NCBI GenBank assembly: GCA_944325825.1
Contig: CALVBP010000006.1
Location: forward strand, 1 to 64,000
From: Candidatus Gastranaerophilales bacterium
GTDB taxonomy: Bacteria; Cyanobacteriota; Vampirovibrionia; Gastranaerophilales; Gastranaerophilaceae
Length of the DNA: 64,000 nucleotides
Direction of reading: 5' to 3'
The translations under genes and the position numbers were made by a program. The notes beneath the pieces are model-generated. The model had not been told where the DNA came from, searched no databases, and was given only the letters and a program-made list of their open reading frames with translations. Numbering within the stretch: position 1 is the stretch's first letter; each line of letters begins with the position of its first letter. Shown here piece by piece: positions 29,896-38,566 of the stretch.

Positions 29896-30413
29896 TTACT
29901 CCAATCTTCATATTCATTATTTACAGGCAATGCACTATTTGATGTATAATTTGAAGTCTCTGTATTCTGAAGTTTTTCTTGAGCCTCTTCTAATTTTTTC
30001 TGGTCTTTTTTGTTTAAAGGTTCACCGGCTACAATCAACTTTTTATAATTAGCATCCTGTGCTGCATCCATTATATCCATTATAATAGAGCTTTTAGCCT
30101 TTTCATCGGCTTTTACAACGAGTTCAGCATCTTTTGAATCACCTTTTACAGCTTCTAAATCAGAGGTTAATGTCTCTACGGAAGAACGTTTCTCCCCAAC
30201 ATAAAGAGTTCCGTCTTTTGTAACAGATACCGTTATTTTACCTTGTTCAATTGAGTTTCCGCTATTGACCTCCGGTATAGTGATAGTATTATCAATAGAC
30301 TGGAATGTCGGCGCAACAACCATCATAATAATCAACAGAACAAGAAAAATATCTGTTAACGGTGTTATATTTATTTCTGTAAATAAAGCTTTTTTGCCTG
30401 TTTTTATACCCAT
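29892..30413 (-). CDS. exbD: ExbD/TolR-family biopolymer transport protein (copy 1)
   Basis: This 173-residue protein has TEINITPLTDIFLVLLIIMM, with the essential TM Asp, then a periplasmic domain and a C-terminal extension (KKDQKKLEEAQEKLQNTETSNYTSN) that copy 2 lacks. It sits 12 bases after exbB and overlaps copy 2 by four bases. The duplication is local and looks recent in the TM region at DNA level. Confidence 0.88.
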   Translation of the reverse strand: MGIKTGKKALFTEINITPLTDIFLVLLIIMMVVAPTFQSIDNTITIPEVNSGNSIEQGKITVSVTKDGTLYVGEKRSSVETLTSDLEAVKGDSKDAELVVKADEKAKSSIIMDIMDAAQDANYKKLIVAGEPLNKKDQKKLEEAQEKLQNTETSNYTSNSALPVNNEYEDWSN

Positions 30414-30425
30414 TATTTCACCTGA

Positions 30426-31073
30426 TTATAAAGCAACACTGGTTTTAGATTGTACAGCAGAATCTTCTTCTGAATCTACAAAACTTAAGAACAGAAGCTT
30501 AATTAACTGAAAGTCGTCTTCAAATCTTCTTACGGTAGATTGAAAAGTGTTGTAGCAAACTACAGCAACAATGGCAACTCCAAGACCAAATGCAGTAGCG
30601 ATAAGAGCTGAACCTATACCCATAGCAACCGCCGCAGATTGATTACCCTGTGAAGCTAAATCTTGGAATGTGTAGAGAATTCTTACTACTGTACCAAATA
30701 AACCCAGGAAAGGAGCAACACCTCCGATTGTTCCCAGAATAGTTAATCTGTGTTCAAGTTTTCTAGTCGCAAGAGCTGCCGCAATATCAAACGAACGGGA
30801 GAAACCGGCTTTTTGCTCTGAAAAGATTCGTACAGCTTCTTCAGTTACTTCACCAATTATTCCGCCGCATTGTACAGCAAGGTTTTGAGCCCCCATAAGA
30901 TTGTTTTTTACAAGCTCTTTTTGCAATCTTGGAATAAATTCAATAACATTTCTTTTGTTAGCATTATAAAATGCTGCTCTATCAATTGCTACCATTACTG
31001 TTAATATTGAGCAAATCAATATCGGCAATAACACCGGCCAATCTAACTGAATTGAATGTAATAATAAATCCAT
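30426..31073 (-). CDS. exbB: ExbB/TolQ/MotA-family proton channel
   Basis: This 215-residue protein has three hydrophobic segments (VLLPILICSILTVMVAI; the IGGVAPFLGLFGTVVRIL hallmark; GSALIATAFGLGVAIVAVVCYNTF). The GLFGTVxxI motif identifies the family. It forms the pentameric stator that works with ExbD. The upstream TonB-like and downstream ExbD genes make a complete energy-transduction operon. Confidence 0.93.
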   Translation of the reverse strand: MDLLLHSIQLDWPVLLPILICSILTVMVAIDRAAFYNANKRNVIEFIPRLQKELVKNNLMGAQNLAVQCGGIIGEVTEEAVRIFSEQKAGFSRSFDIAAALATRKLEHRLTILGTIGGVAPFLGLFGTVVRILYTFQDLASQGNQSAAVAMGIGSALIATAFGLGVAIVAVVCYNTFQSTVRRFEDDFQLIKLLFLSFVDSEEDSAVQSKTSVAL

Positions 31074-31103
31074 AATATTTCCCCTTTACCTTTTTATACT
31101 TGC

Positions 31104-32291
31104 TTAATACTTTGACGCTCCAAATACATTGTAATCAAATGTAAACTGGATATCTATACTTTGACCTCTAAAATCTGCCGGAAGAGGCCTAAACGGAGCG
31201 GTAAGCTCAACCGCTTTCATTGCTGCTTGATCTGCAGTCGGCAGTCCGGAAGATTTGTGTATTCTGCATGAAAGCAGCCTGCCGTCTTTTGCTATTTTGA
31301 ACAAAAGTACAACTCTTTTACTTTCATTACCTTTTGGAGGATCCCAATTTAGCTTAATTCTTCTTTGAAGTTCTCTCATGTACGGTCCGAAGTCCGGCTC
31401 TCTCAAAGCATCAATACCAGGAGCACCACCGCCTCCGCCCGGATTACCTATATTTCCCGTACCACCGGGTGCAGAACCTCTTGAAAGCTGGCCGCCGCCC
31501 CCACCTGTAGACGGAGATAGCGAAGGTCGTGGAGCATATGTTCCGGAGCTGGAAGGACTTCCGCTTGTACCGGAAGATTTTGGAGCCCCTGCCGTAGACG
31601 AGCCTCCAACCGGACCGGTTGATAAAGTTTTTCCTACAGGAGCACCTTTGGGTGCCGGCACTGTAAATGGCGTTGATGGTTTAGCAACAGGTGCCGGTGT
31701 AGACACAGGTCTCGCACTCGGTCTTGCTGTCGGAGGAGCTGGTTTTGCCTGAGAAGGCTTAGCCGCAGGCGCTGACTGTGGTTGTTGAACAACTTTTTTG
31801 GGTGCTTGCTGTTGAATTTGTTTTTGCACCTGTTTTTTTACGGTTTGTTGTTGTTTTTTAATAATTTTATTTGCACTTGCTGCTGCAGCAGAAGGCTTCT
31901 GTGCTTTTCTTGGTGCCGGTGATGGCATTGAAACCTTTCTTTTAGGGTCATTGACTCCCCCGCTTCTTGAATCAATATCAGCACGATTCTTTGTATTAGG
32001 GTCTCTGGGTTTTCCGGGTTTATCAACCAGAACAAATTCTATATCACGCTTTGGCTGGACTTTTGGTTTTCCGAACAAATCCAGATTTATTCCCATTAAT
32101 GCAAGCATAATTGAAACAAACCATATCAAAGCTACTACTGCAGGATGAAGAGCAGTAGAAATCATAAAAGAATTCTTGATAGGAATAACTTCAGGTTTAC
32201 TTGTAACAATAGAAGGGAGGGTGTAGGGTTTTAAGTCCTTATCATCCTCATCGTCCAGTATAAAACTTTTATTATTGTTTAGTAATGACAC
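31104..32291 (-). CDS. tonB: TonB/TolA-family energy transducer
   Basis: This 395-residue protein starts at GTG. A cytoplasmic stretch is followed by one TM helix at about residues 45-70 (STALHPAVVALIWFVSIMLALMG), a long Pro/Ala/Lys/Gln/Gly-rich spacer (about 120-300) that can cross the periplasm, and a C-terminal TonB domain (LLFKIAKDGRLLSCRIHKSSG, AAMKAVELTAPFRPLP). The S-S-G and A-PF-PLP signatures fit the TonB C-terminal family. No TonB-dependent receptor or Pal gene is in the window, so Ton and Tol roles cannot be separated. Confidence 0.88.
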   Translation of the reverse strand: MSLLNNNKSFILDDEDDKDLKPYTLPSIVTSKPEVIPIKNSFMISTALHPAVVALIWFVSIMLALMGINLDLFGKPKVQPKRDIEFVLVDKPGKPRDPNTKNRADIDSRSGGVNDPKRKVSMPSPAPRKAQKPSAAAASANKIIKKQQQTVKKQVQKQIQQQAPKKVVQQPQSAPAAKPSQAKPAPPTARPSARPVSTPAPVAKPSTPFTVPAPKGAPVGKTLSTGPVGGSSTAGAPKSSGTSGSPSSSGTYAPRPSLSPSTGGGGGQLSRGSAPGGTGNIGNPGGGGGAPGIDALREPDFGPYMRELQRRIKLNWDPPKGNESKRVVLLFKIAKDGRLLSCRIHKSSGLPTADQAAMKAVELTAPFRPLPADFRGQSIDIQFTFDYNVFGASKY

Positions 32292-32372
32292 TTTTTAATC
32301 TCTCTAAATTTACTCTTTATAGAATAATCCTTTAATATATTTTTTTTATTATCCTGTTGAATATTTACCCTG

Positions 32373-33128
32373 CTAATTTTCATAATAATATGAGGATGCG
32401 CTGACCGTAATCGGTTGGGTGAGTACAATTTCGACTACAGAATTTGCAGGAATTTCAGCATCAATTCCCCTATCCATAACGGATTTTACAAGACCTCCGC
32501 CTGCACCCACTGCAGTACCGAGGGCAGCTCCTCTTCCGATACTACCGCCGGAAAGAGCACCGAATACCAGCCCTGATAAAGCCCCCGCAGCAGAGCCGGC
32601 AGCCAAATCTTTTGCATATCCTTTCGTTACATCTAATTTAGTGCCTCCAAGCAAAATGCCGCTGTTATCGTCTGTTTTAATAACAGCTGAAATCGGAATC
32701 TGACTTCCGTTAGGAGTATATATTTGAGTAAATCTGATACTCAATTTTCCGTTCATACTTCCATGTTTAGCTTTAGAAACCTCTATTACAGTACCGTAAA
32801 TTGTACTGCCGGCAGGTGCAATAAGCCTGTTATTGTAGTAAAAATCGGAATCTAAAGCCATATTAACACTTTGTCCCAAACCGGAATATGCTGAAGAAAC
32901 AGGAGTTATTAACACAGCCTTCATATTAGTTCCGGCAGGAACCATGACAACGTTTCCTTGCAGAGTATTATTTTGAGGAGTATAAGTGAGAGGTTTTTGA
33001 GTATAGCCGCTATTATAAACCGGTATTGTCTGAGCCTGCTCATAAGAATAATTTGAGCCGGCGAAGGCTGTTCCGGAAACGAACATACTTATGCTCAAAA
33101 AACAGGCTGCAAACTTCTTATTTAACAT
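32373..33128 (-). CDS. Exported protein with VirB10/TrbI-like barrel and glycine zipper
   Basis: This protein of about 251 residues has a signal peptide (LNKKFAACFLSISMFVSGTAFA). I chose the ATG with GGAGG eight bases upstream rather than the TTG one codon earlier. The layout follows the VirB10/TrbI C-terminal domain: VPAGTNMKAVLITPVSSAYSG, LIAPAGSTIYGTVIEV, KLSIRFTQIYTPNGSQIPISAVI, a glycine-zipper segment (AAGSAAGALSGLVFGALSGG) and EIPANSVVEIVLTQPITVS. No other type IV secretion gene is nearby. The adjacent 33175-33753 gene is a paralogue. Confidence 0.62.
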   Translation of the reverse strand: MLNKKFAACFLSISMFVSGTAFAGSNYSYEQAQTIPVYNSGYTQKPLTYTPQNNTLQGNVVMVPAGTNMKAVLITPVSSAYSGLGQSVNMALDSDFYYNNRLIAPAGSTIYGTVIEVSKAKHGSMNGKLSIRFTQIYTPNGSQIPISAVIKTDDNSGILLGGTKLDVTKGYAKDLAAGSAAGALSGLVFGALSGGSIGRGAALGTAVGAGGGLVKSVMDRGIDAEIPANSVVEIVLTQPITVSASSYYYEN

Positions 33129-33174
33129 CAAAGAATCCTCCCCTTATAACATTTTATAATTTAAGAGATATTTG

Positions 33175-33753
33175 TCAATTAATTAAAGTATGAGACATAT
33201 TGATAGGAGCTGCTAGTACCATGGTTAAATTAGCACCGGCAGCAATAGTAACGTGTTCTCCCATTTTCCGTTCCGCACCCGGAACGTATTGTAATACACC
33301 CATCGCTCTGAACATCGTCCATCTTTGATAATGAGGGATTTTATTCCATTTTAGTGGCGGTGTCAGCTCTCCGCCGATTAAGTTATTATTAGGAGTATAA
33401 ATATATGCTTTTATAGGAATTTCAAACCCGTCAGAAAGGCACATTTTATTTATAAAAACTTTCATCGATGCATTTGTACCTTTTATCGGCTCATTTTTCT
33501 TTTCTATATAACCGCTGAGACTTGTACCCTTAGGAATTATATTAGATTCATACACATAAATATCAGTTGTTGTTATAAATTTTAGGGGTTCGCCTTCTTC
33601 ACAATATGCCGTTGAGAATTCTTGTAAAGACATTATTGGGATATTATATCCTGCCGGTATTTGAAATTCGTCATAACCACGCAGCTCAGAAGCAAATGCT
33701 GGGATAATTAATCCGTATATAAGCATTAATATTGAAACAACTCTTTTTATCAT
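33175..33753 (-). CDS. Exported paralogue of the VirB10-like protein
   Basis: This protein of about 192 residues begins MIKRVVSILMLIYGLIIPAFA (signal peptide). I placed the start three codons inside the longest frame because the first ATG overlaps a TATAAT box on the minus strand. It shares the order of segments with its neighbour: FQIPAGYNIPIMSL, NIIPKGTSLSGYIEKK, KVFINKMCLSDGFEIPIKAYIYTPNNNLIGG and a final IAAGANLTMVLAAPINMS. The glycine zipper is missing. It is probably a periplasmic or outer-membrane protein; the function is unknown. Confidence 0.58.
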   Translation of the reverse strand: MIKRVVSILMLIYGLIIPAFASELRGYDEFQIPAGYNIPIMSLQEFSTAYCEEGEPLKFITTTDIYVYESNIIPKGTSLSGYIEKKNEPIKGTNASMKVFINKMCLSDGFEIPIKAYIYTPNNNLIGGELTPPLKWNKIPHYQRWTMFRAMGVLQYVPGAERKMGEHVTIAAGANLTMVLAAPINMSHTLIN

Positions 33754-33760
33754 ACCAGCC

Positions 33761-33788
33761 ATTATACCATAAATTCTAAGTACTGTTC
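33761..33788 (-). promoter_or_regulatory. Promoter for the paralogue gene, -10 seven bases from ATG
   Basis: On the minus strand TATAAT (33761-33766) is preceded, after 17 bases, by TGAACA, which is four of six matches to the -35 consensus. Only seven bases separate the -10 box from the ATG at 33753, predicting a leaderless message. Confidence 0.5.
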
Positions 33789-34426
33789 ATCTCAGTTAAG
33801 TATTCTTTAACAAGATTTATCGGAATTGCAAACCCTATCCCGATATTTGAAATATTATTATCAGGGTTGTATATTGCCTGATTAATACCTATAATTTCTC
33901 CATTTTTATTTAAAAGAGGTCCGCCGGATGACCCCGGATTTATTGCAGCATCCGTTTGAATTCTGTTTTTTGCATAGTCAATTCTGGAAATAATTCCCTG
34001 AGTAAGAGTCCCGCTAAATCCAAAAGGATTTCCTATTGCAAGGACTTTTTGTCCTACTTTAATTTTCCCAGAATCTCCAAGTTTTACGGTTTTAAGCTCT
34101 GTCGGGACATTAATTTTCAAAAGAGCAATATCCTTATTTTCTCCAAGTTTTTTTATAACTTTTGCCGTATAATTCTGTCCGTTAGACATTGTTACTATAA
34201 CCGTTTTCCCGACGTCAACCACATGAGCGCTTGTTAAAATTATACCCTTCTTGTCAATTATACATCCGGTTCCGCAGGACATTCCGTCAGATATTTGAGA
34301 ATCTACACATACTATAGCAGGATTAATCCTTTCATATAGGGAAATGACAGCTTGTTCTTCTCTGTCAAATGCAAAGACAGGAGATGAAAGGCAAAACAAA
34401 AGAATTAATGAAAAAATTTTGTCCAT
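33776..34426 (-). CDS. Periplasmic trypsin-like serine protease (DegP-like, no PDZ)
   Basis: This 216-residue S1C-type protease has a signal peptide (DKIFSLILLFCLSSPVFA). The catalytic triad is visible: His in ILTSAHVVD, Asp in NKDIALLKI, and Ser in INPGSSGGPLL. The family's FGFSGTLTQGIISRID loop is present. The chain ends after the protease domain, so the PDZ domains of DegP or HtrA are absent and it is a protease-only form. Likely substrates are envelope proteins. Confidence 0.9.
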   Translation of the reverse strand: MDKIFSLILLFCLSSPVFAFDREEQAVISLYERINPAIVCVDSQISDGMSCGTGCIIDKKGIILTSAHVVDVGKTVIVTMSNGQNYTAKVIKKLGENKDIALLKINVPTELKTVKLGDSGKIKVGQKVLAIGNPFGFSGTLTQGIISRIDYAKNRIQTDAAINPGSSGGPLLNKNGEIIGINQAIYNPDNNISNIGIGFAIPINLVKEYLTEMNST

Positions 34427-34561
34427 ATTATTTACTCCGCCTCAATACTTAATCACCTGATAAAAAAACTCAATACCCTTTGGGGTAAAACCTATTCGCC
34501 TATTAACTTATTAACTATTCACTACTCACCAGCATCCCATGCTTCAATACAAACCTCATTC

Positions 34562-34590
34562 TTGTAATCATACAAAGTTTAATGTATAAT
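34562..34590 (+). promoter_or_regulatory. Sigma70-type promoter of ycf23
   Basis: TTGTAA, a 17-base spacer, then TATAAT (34585-34590). It lies about 40 bases before the ATG with its AAGGAG site. Confidence 0.7.
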
Positions 34591-34632
34591 GAACGGGACA
34601 ATATATACAATCAGCACAAAAAGGAGAGAACA

Positions 34633-35391
34633 ATGTCAAAGATTGAAAGTTTTAAAAACGCTTTAAATGAAAAAAGAGCTGTAAAGATTATTGCAGGTAT
34701 TGATAATTTTGATGCAGAAAAAGTTGCAAAAGTAGTTCTTGCTGCAGATAAAGCAGGCGCAAGCGCTGTTGATATCTGTGCTAATCCGGATATTATTTCA
34801 ATGGTTAAAGATTTAACTGACTTGCCGATATTTGTATCTTCAACAAAGCCGGAAGAACTCGCTCATGCTGCTATTTTGGGAGCAGATGCAATTGAACTCG
34901 GAAACTTTGATGCTCTGTACAAAAAAGGTATTAGTTTCTCTGCATCACAAGTTCTAAATCTTGTTAAAAGAACAATAGAACTCCTTGACGGCACAGATAT
35001 TTTCTTCTGCGTTACTATTCCGGGAGAATTAGAAATCGGCGAACAAATCGCTCTTGCAAGAGAACTTGAATCTATGGGTATAGATTTAATTCAGACTGAA
35101 GGACATTTCTCCAATGAAACACCTTCAAACGGTGTACGAGGACTTCTTGAAAGAGCAGAATTAACCCTTTCAAATACAATTGAATTAACAAGAAACATTG
35201 AAATCCCTGTTATGACAGCTACCGGCATTAATCCTACAACTGCATCATTGGCTTTTGCGTCAGGGGCTTCAGCAATCGGGTGCGGTTCATGCGTTAACAA
35301 ACTTGATTCTGAAATCTCAATGATTGCTGTTGCAAAGAATCTTGTTGAAATTGCAGACAGAAATGCTCAGTATGTTGTAGAACTTGTTTAA
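34633..35391 (+). CDS. ycf23: Ycf23/DUF561-family protein
   Basis: This protein of about 252 residues is predicted to form a TIM barrel. It starts at the ATG with AAGGAG six bases upstream; an earlier in-frame ATG overlaps the -10 box. Family-like segments include VKIIAGIDNFDAEKV, ASAVDICANPDII, IFVSSTKPEEL, AILGADAIELGNFDALY, DLIQTEGHF and VMTATGINPTTASLAFASGASAIGCGSCVN. Ycf23 is encoded by cyanobacteria and some plastids and its function is not established. Its presence is one of the strongest hints of the lineage of this genome. Confidence 0.85.
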   Translation: MSKIESFKNALNEKRAVKIIAGIDNFDAEKVAKVVLAADKAGASAVDICANPDIISMVKDLTDLPIFVSSTKPEELAHAAILGADAIELGNFDALYKKGISFSASQVLNLVKRTIELLDGTDIFFCVTIPGELEIGEQIALARELESMGIDLIQTEGHFSNETPSNGVRGLLERAELTLSNTIELTRNIEIPVMTATGINPTTASLAFASGASAIGCGSCVNKLDSEISMIAVAKNLVEIADRNAQYVVELV

Positions 35392-35406
35392 AAAGTAACT
35401 TGATAT

Positions 35407-35441
35407 AAAAAGAGCCGGAGAAAATTTTCCGGCTCTTTTTA
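35407..35441 (+). terminator. Intrinsic terminator after ycf23
   Basis: AGAGCCGGA pairs with TCCGGCTCT, extended by four A-T pairs and followed by TTTTTATTT. Confidence 0.9.
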
Positions 35442-35537
35442 TTTGTAACATTTATTCACAAATCGGACAATTTTTCCAAATAAATTGTGTTTATATAAAT
35501 GTAAAGTGTAGGTCTTAGATAAAGTAGGTGTTTTAAT

Positions 35538-35894
35538 ATGGTTAAACCCATATTCCTGAAATACAGCCGGGAGCATTTTCCTGCTGTAAAAAAAGATTTA
35601 AATAGTGTAGTTAAAAATATAGATACTATTAACTCTGTTTTTCAAAGAGATAATACAAGGGTTAGTATACAGAAACCCATTTCTATATTTACCCCTGCGC
35701 CTGCATATACTTACGGAAGTCAGGATTTAGTCTTTTTTGCTTCTCTGCGTTGTTCTATTCGTTCTTTCTTTGCAAGATACTTAAACTCTCCGACAAGTTC
35801 ATTAATCCAGTTTTTCCAATTTTCAGGATTACCTTCTAGTAGTTTTCTTATAGCTTTTATTGTGTCTACTCCATCTTGTGGGGAAATAGTTTGA
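35538..35894 (+). other. Questionable ORF, possibly a gene remnant
   Basis: The first about 60 codons (MVKPIFLKYSREHFPAVKKDL, then YTYGSQD) read like protein. The rest runs antisense through the well-supported gene at 35720-36055 and looks like non-coding sequence. No good ribosome binding site is present. It could be a truncated gene whose 3' part was lost, or chance. Confidence 0.25.
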
Positions 35895-36055
35895 AAAACT
35901 TTAACATCATATTCTAGGCACGTTAACAAATGCCCTGTAATAGTATTTCGACCATTGATTTCTTTTTTCGCTCTTTCCAGATACTTCATATTAACAGCCT
36001 GAAAAGAGGGCTGGTTATTATTTTTATTATAACTTGCGATAGGGTTGATATTCAT
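35720..36055 (-). CDS. Small protein with N-terminal PSFQA motif
   Basis: This 111-residue protein has AAGGAG five bases before the ATG. The N-terminus MNINPIASYNKNNNQPSFQA is low-complexity and polar and ends in a PSFQA motif, then a helical, charged body (YLERAKKEINGRNTITGHLL, WKNWINELVGEFKYLAKKERI) follows. A similar N-terminal motif (NPSFSA) opens the 218-residue protein at 41886-42542. No domain is recognised. Confidence 0.65.
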   Translation of the reverse strand: MNINPIASYNKNNNQPSFQAVNMKYLERAKKEINGRNTITGHLLTCLEYDVKVFQTISPQDGVDTIKAIRKLLEGNPENWKNWINELVGEFKYLAKKERIEQRREAKKTKS

Positions 36056-36130
36056 AAATACTCCTTGTTAATTATTTTTAACATGAATATTGCTCTTCTT
36101 CAATATTAAAAACAATTTTTATAAACAAAC

Positions 36131-36814
36131 CTAATCAACAAACCTAAATTTAATCAATGTCCAGATTGCCTGTAGACCATCTTTCCACCCGATTTTTTTA
36201 CCCTCGCTAAAAGCCCTTGCGTTATAAGAAATAGGGACTTCCATAAAACGAACTTTTTGTTTTAACACTTTCGCAGTAATTTCAGGTTCAAAATCAAATC
36301 TATTAGATTTAATATTTATATTTTTGATAAATTCTCTTTTAAATGCTTTATAACAGGTTTCCATATCTGTAAGTTTTGCACCGAACAGGATATTTGTGAG
36401 AATTGTGAGAGTTTTATTTGCAATAAAGCTCAGAAATAAAAAGCTTTTTGAATTTCTGTTATCAAGAAGCCGTGAGCCATACACAACATCTGCTTTATCC
36501 TCTTTAATTAACTGAACCAGGGGAATATAGTCTTCCGGATTATATTCCAAATCAGCATCCTGGATTATTATAATATCGCCGGACGCTTCTCTCATTCCTG
36601 TTCTTAGGGCTGCACCTTTTCCCATATTTTTTTCATGGTACAAGACCTTATAATTAATTCGGGAATACAACTCTCGAGTTCCGTCTGTTGAAAAATCATC
36701 CACAAGAATAATTTCCTTATCCAGACCAAAAGCCACTGCCTCCACCCTTCTTAACAATTCTTCTAATGAATCTTTTTCATTATAAACCGGTATTAAAATT
36801 GTTATCTTTTCCAT
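36131..36814 (-). CDS. Family 2 glycosyltransferase (dolichol/undecaprenyl-phosphate mannosyl- or glucosyltransferase-like)
   Basis: This 227-residue GT2 enzyme of the DPM1-like branch has ITILIPVYNEKDSLEELLRRV, IILVDDFSTDGT, NMGKGAALRTGM, the DAD metal motif in IIQDADLEYNPEDY, and KLTDMETCYKAFKRE. It has no membrane helix. Members load a sugar onto polyprenyl phosphate for use outside the cytoplasm. GAGGAA lies before the ATG. It is separate from the main glycan locus. Confidence 0.88.
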   Translation of the reverse strand: MEKITILIPVYNEKDSLEELLRRVEAVAFGLDKEIILVDDFSTDGTRELYSRINYKVLYHEKNMGKGAALRTGMREASGDIIIIQDADLEYNPEDYIPLVQLIKEDKADVVYGSRLLDNRNSKSFLFLSFIANKTLTILTNILFGAKLTDMETCYKAFKREFIKNINIKSNRFDFEPEITAKVLKQKVRFMEVPISYNARAFSEGKKIGWKDGLQAIWTLIKFRFVD

Positions 36815-36898
36815 AAATTCCTCGTAATAGTATTTGTATATATTGTACTTTTGTTATATATTATATAATAAAGCAAGGAATTTGCGAGAGAGGGTTTA

Positions 36899-38566
36899 AT
36901 GGCGCTGGAGAATTTTATTTACGAAACCGTTGAAGAAGTTCTAAAAGGCAAGTATGAAGAAGCCAGGGATAGTATTGTAAAACACAAAGAACTTTATAAT
37001 GACGATGCTGCAATTTGTTTCAGTCTGCTGGCTCTTAATGAATTTGTAAAAAAAGATTATAACAGCTATTACCAGATGATGAACGATGCAACATTTTTGG
37101 TTGAGCAATCAAAAGATACGCTTTCCAGCATTTTAAATGAACTTGTTCTAAGCTATGTAAATTTTTCAGAAAAAAACAGTACTCTTTATTCAATTAGCTA
37201 TAACAAGGCTCGAAAACTTGCAATAAAGAGTCAAAAAACATACTTTTTTGAAAAGATTAATTCTATGCTAAAATGTCCTCCGATAACACATTTAAGCACT
37301 CATGCCCAAGTAAAAGACCCGTTAATTGCACTTGTAAAAATAGGACAGGCTGTAGCAGCTGAAAAAGATATTGATGTTCTTATAAAAACTATTGCAGAAG
37401 AAACTAAAATTGCCCTCAATGCTGACAGATGCACGGTCTTCCTCTATGACAAGGAACATAATGAGCTTTACTCTAAAGTCGCTACAGGGCTTGATACAAA
37501 AGAATTAAGAATCCCTGCAGATAAAGGTCTCGCAGGCCATGTGGTTCAGACCGGAGAAACAATTAATATAAAAGATGCCTATAATGATAAGAGGTTTAAT
37601 CCGGAAGTTGATAAAAAAACAGGGTACAGGACAAAAACAATACTCTGTATGCCAATAAAAAATTTCAATCAGGACATAATTGGTGTCTTTCAGGTTCTGA
37701 ATAAATTTGATGAGACATTTACTATTGATGATGAAGACCTTTTGGTTGCAATTGCATCCAGTGCCGGTATTTCATTAGAAAACGCTCAGTTGTTTGAACG
37801 TCAGAAGAAGATGATTGAAGAACAGCAAATTATCTTCGACAGTTTTATTGAAACTCTCGCTTCCTCTATTGATGCAAGAGACAAAATTACAGCCGGTCAT
37901 TCAACCAGAGTAAAAATGTATGCAACTCTTATTGCTAAAGAATTTGGCATGGAAAAGAAAGATATCTACATATTAGAAAAAGCTGCTGCTTTGCATGATA
38001 TTGGGAAAATCGGCATAAGAGATTCTGTTCTTCAAAAAGAAGGGAAACTCACACCGGAAGAATATAAGCATATACAAAAACATGTTGAAATAACTCACAA
38101 TATACTTGAGAAGATTCATATGTCTGAAGATTTTCAACAAATCACAGAAATAGCTTGCTCTCATCATGAAAAATATGACGGAACCGGCTATTACAGAGGA
38201 TTAAAAGGCGAACAAATACCGTTTGGAGGCAGAATCCTTGCAGTGTCTGATGTTTTTGATGCAATTACATCAAAAAGACATTACCGTGATAAAATGCCTA
38301 TCGAAAAAGTTATAGATATTATTATGAAGGGTTCAGGTTCACACTTTGACCCTAATGTTGTTGATAAATTTTTAATGCTAAAACTCAGTAGAATTGTAGA
38401 AGTATTAATATCAGATACTTCTTCAAAAATAGATAAAAAAGATTATGAAACATTGGATAAATATAATCTACTTGATTTATATTACTCAATAGTTAATAAT
38501 TGTAGTAATATGCTGCTTCAAGTATTTAACAAATATTATGTAGGTGTAGATTTAGAACATGAATAA
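36899..38566 (+). CDS. GAF/HD-GYP cyclic-di-GMP phosphodiesterase
   Basis: This 555-residue protein has a helical N-terminal region (1-135), a GAF sensory domain (about 140-300: LNADRCTVFLYD, DKGLAGHVVQTGE, GVFQVLNKFDE) and a C-terminal HD-GYP domain with the metal-site HDIGKIGI (about 364-371), HHEKYDGTGY (about 420) and RILAVSDVFDAITSKRHYR. The signature tripeptide reads GYY instead of GYP. It probably hydrolyses c-di-GMP in response to a ligand bound by GAF. GAGAGAGGG precedes the ATG, and a TATAAT lies about 30 bases upstream. It overlaps the TPR gene by eight bases. Confidence 0.92.
   Translation: MALENFIYETVEEVLKGKYEEARDSIVKHKELYNDDAAICFSLLALNEFVKKDYNSYYQMMNDATFLVEQSKDTLSSILNELVLSYVNFSEKNSTLYSISYNKARKLAIKSQKTYFFEKINSMLKCPPITHLSTHAQVKDPLIALVKIGQAVAAEKDIDVLIKTIAEETKIALNADRCTVFLYDKEHNELYSKVATGLDTKELRIPADKGLAGHVVQTGETINIKDAYNDKRFNPEVDKKTGYRTKTILCMPIKNFNQDIIGVFQVLNKFDETFTIDDEDLLVAIASSAGISLENAQLFERQKKMIEEQQIIFDSFIETLASSIDARDKITAGHSTRVKMYATLIAKEFGMEKKDIYILEKAAALHDIGKIGIRDSVLQKEGKLTPEEYKHIQKHVEITHNILEKIHMSEDFQQITEIACSHHEKYDGTGYYRGLKGEQIPFGGRILAVSDVFDAITSKRHYRDKMPIEKVIDIIMKGSGSHFDPNVVDKFLMLKLSRIVEVLISDTSSKIDKKDYETLDKYNLLDLYYSIVNNCSNMLLQVFNKYYVGVDLEHE

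Noticed and set aside
31378-31752. Proline/glycine-rich 124-codon ORF on the plus strand
   Set aside because: It is antisense to the low-complexity spacer of the TonB-like gene and has no ribosome binding site.
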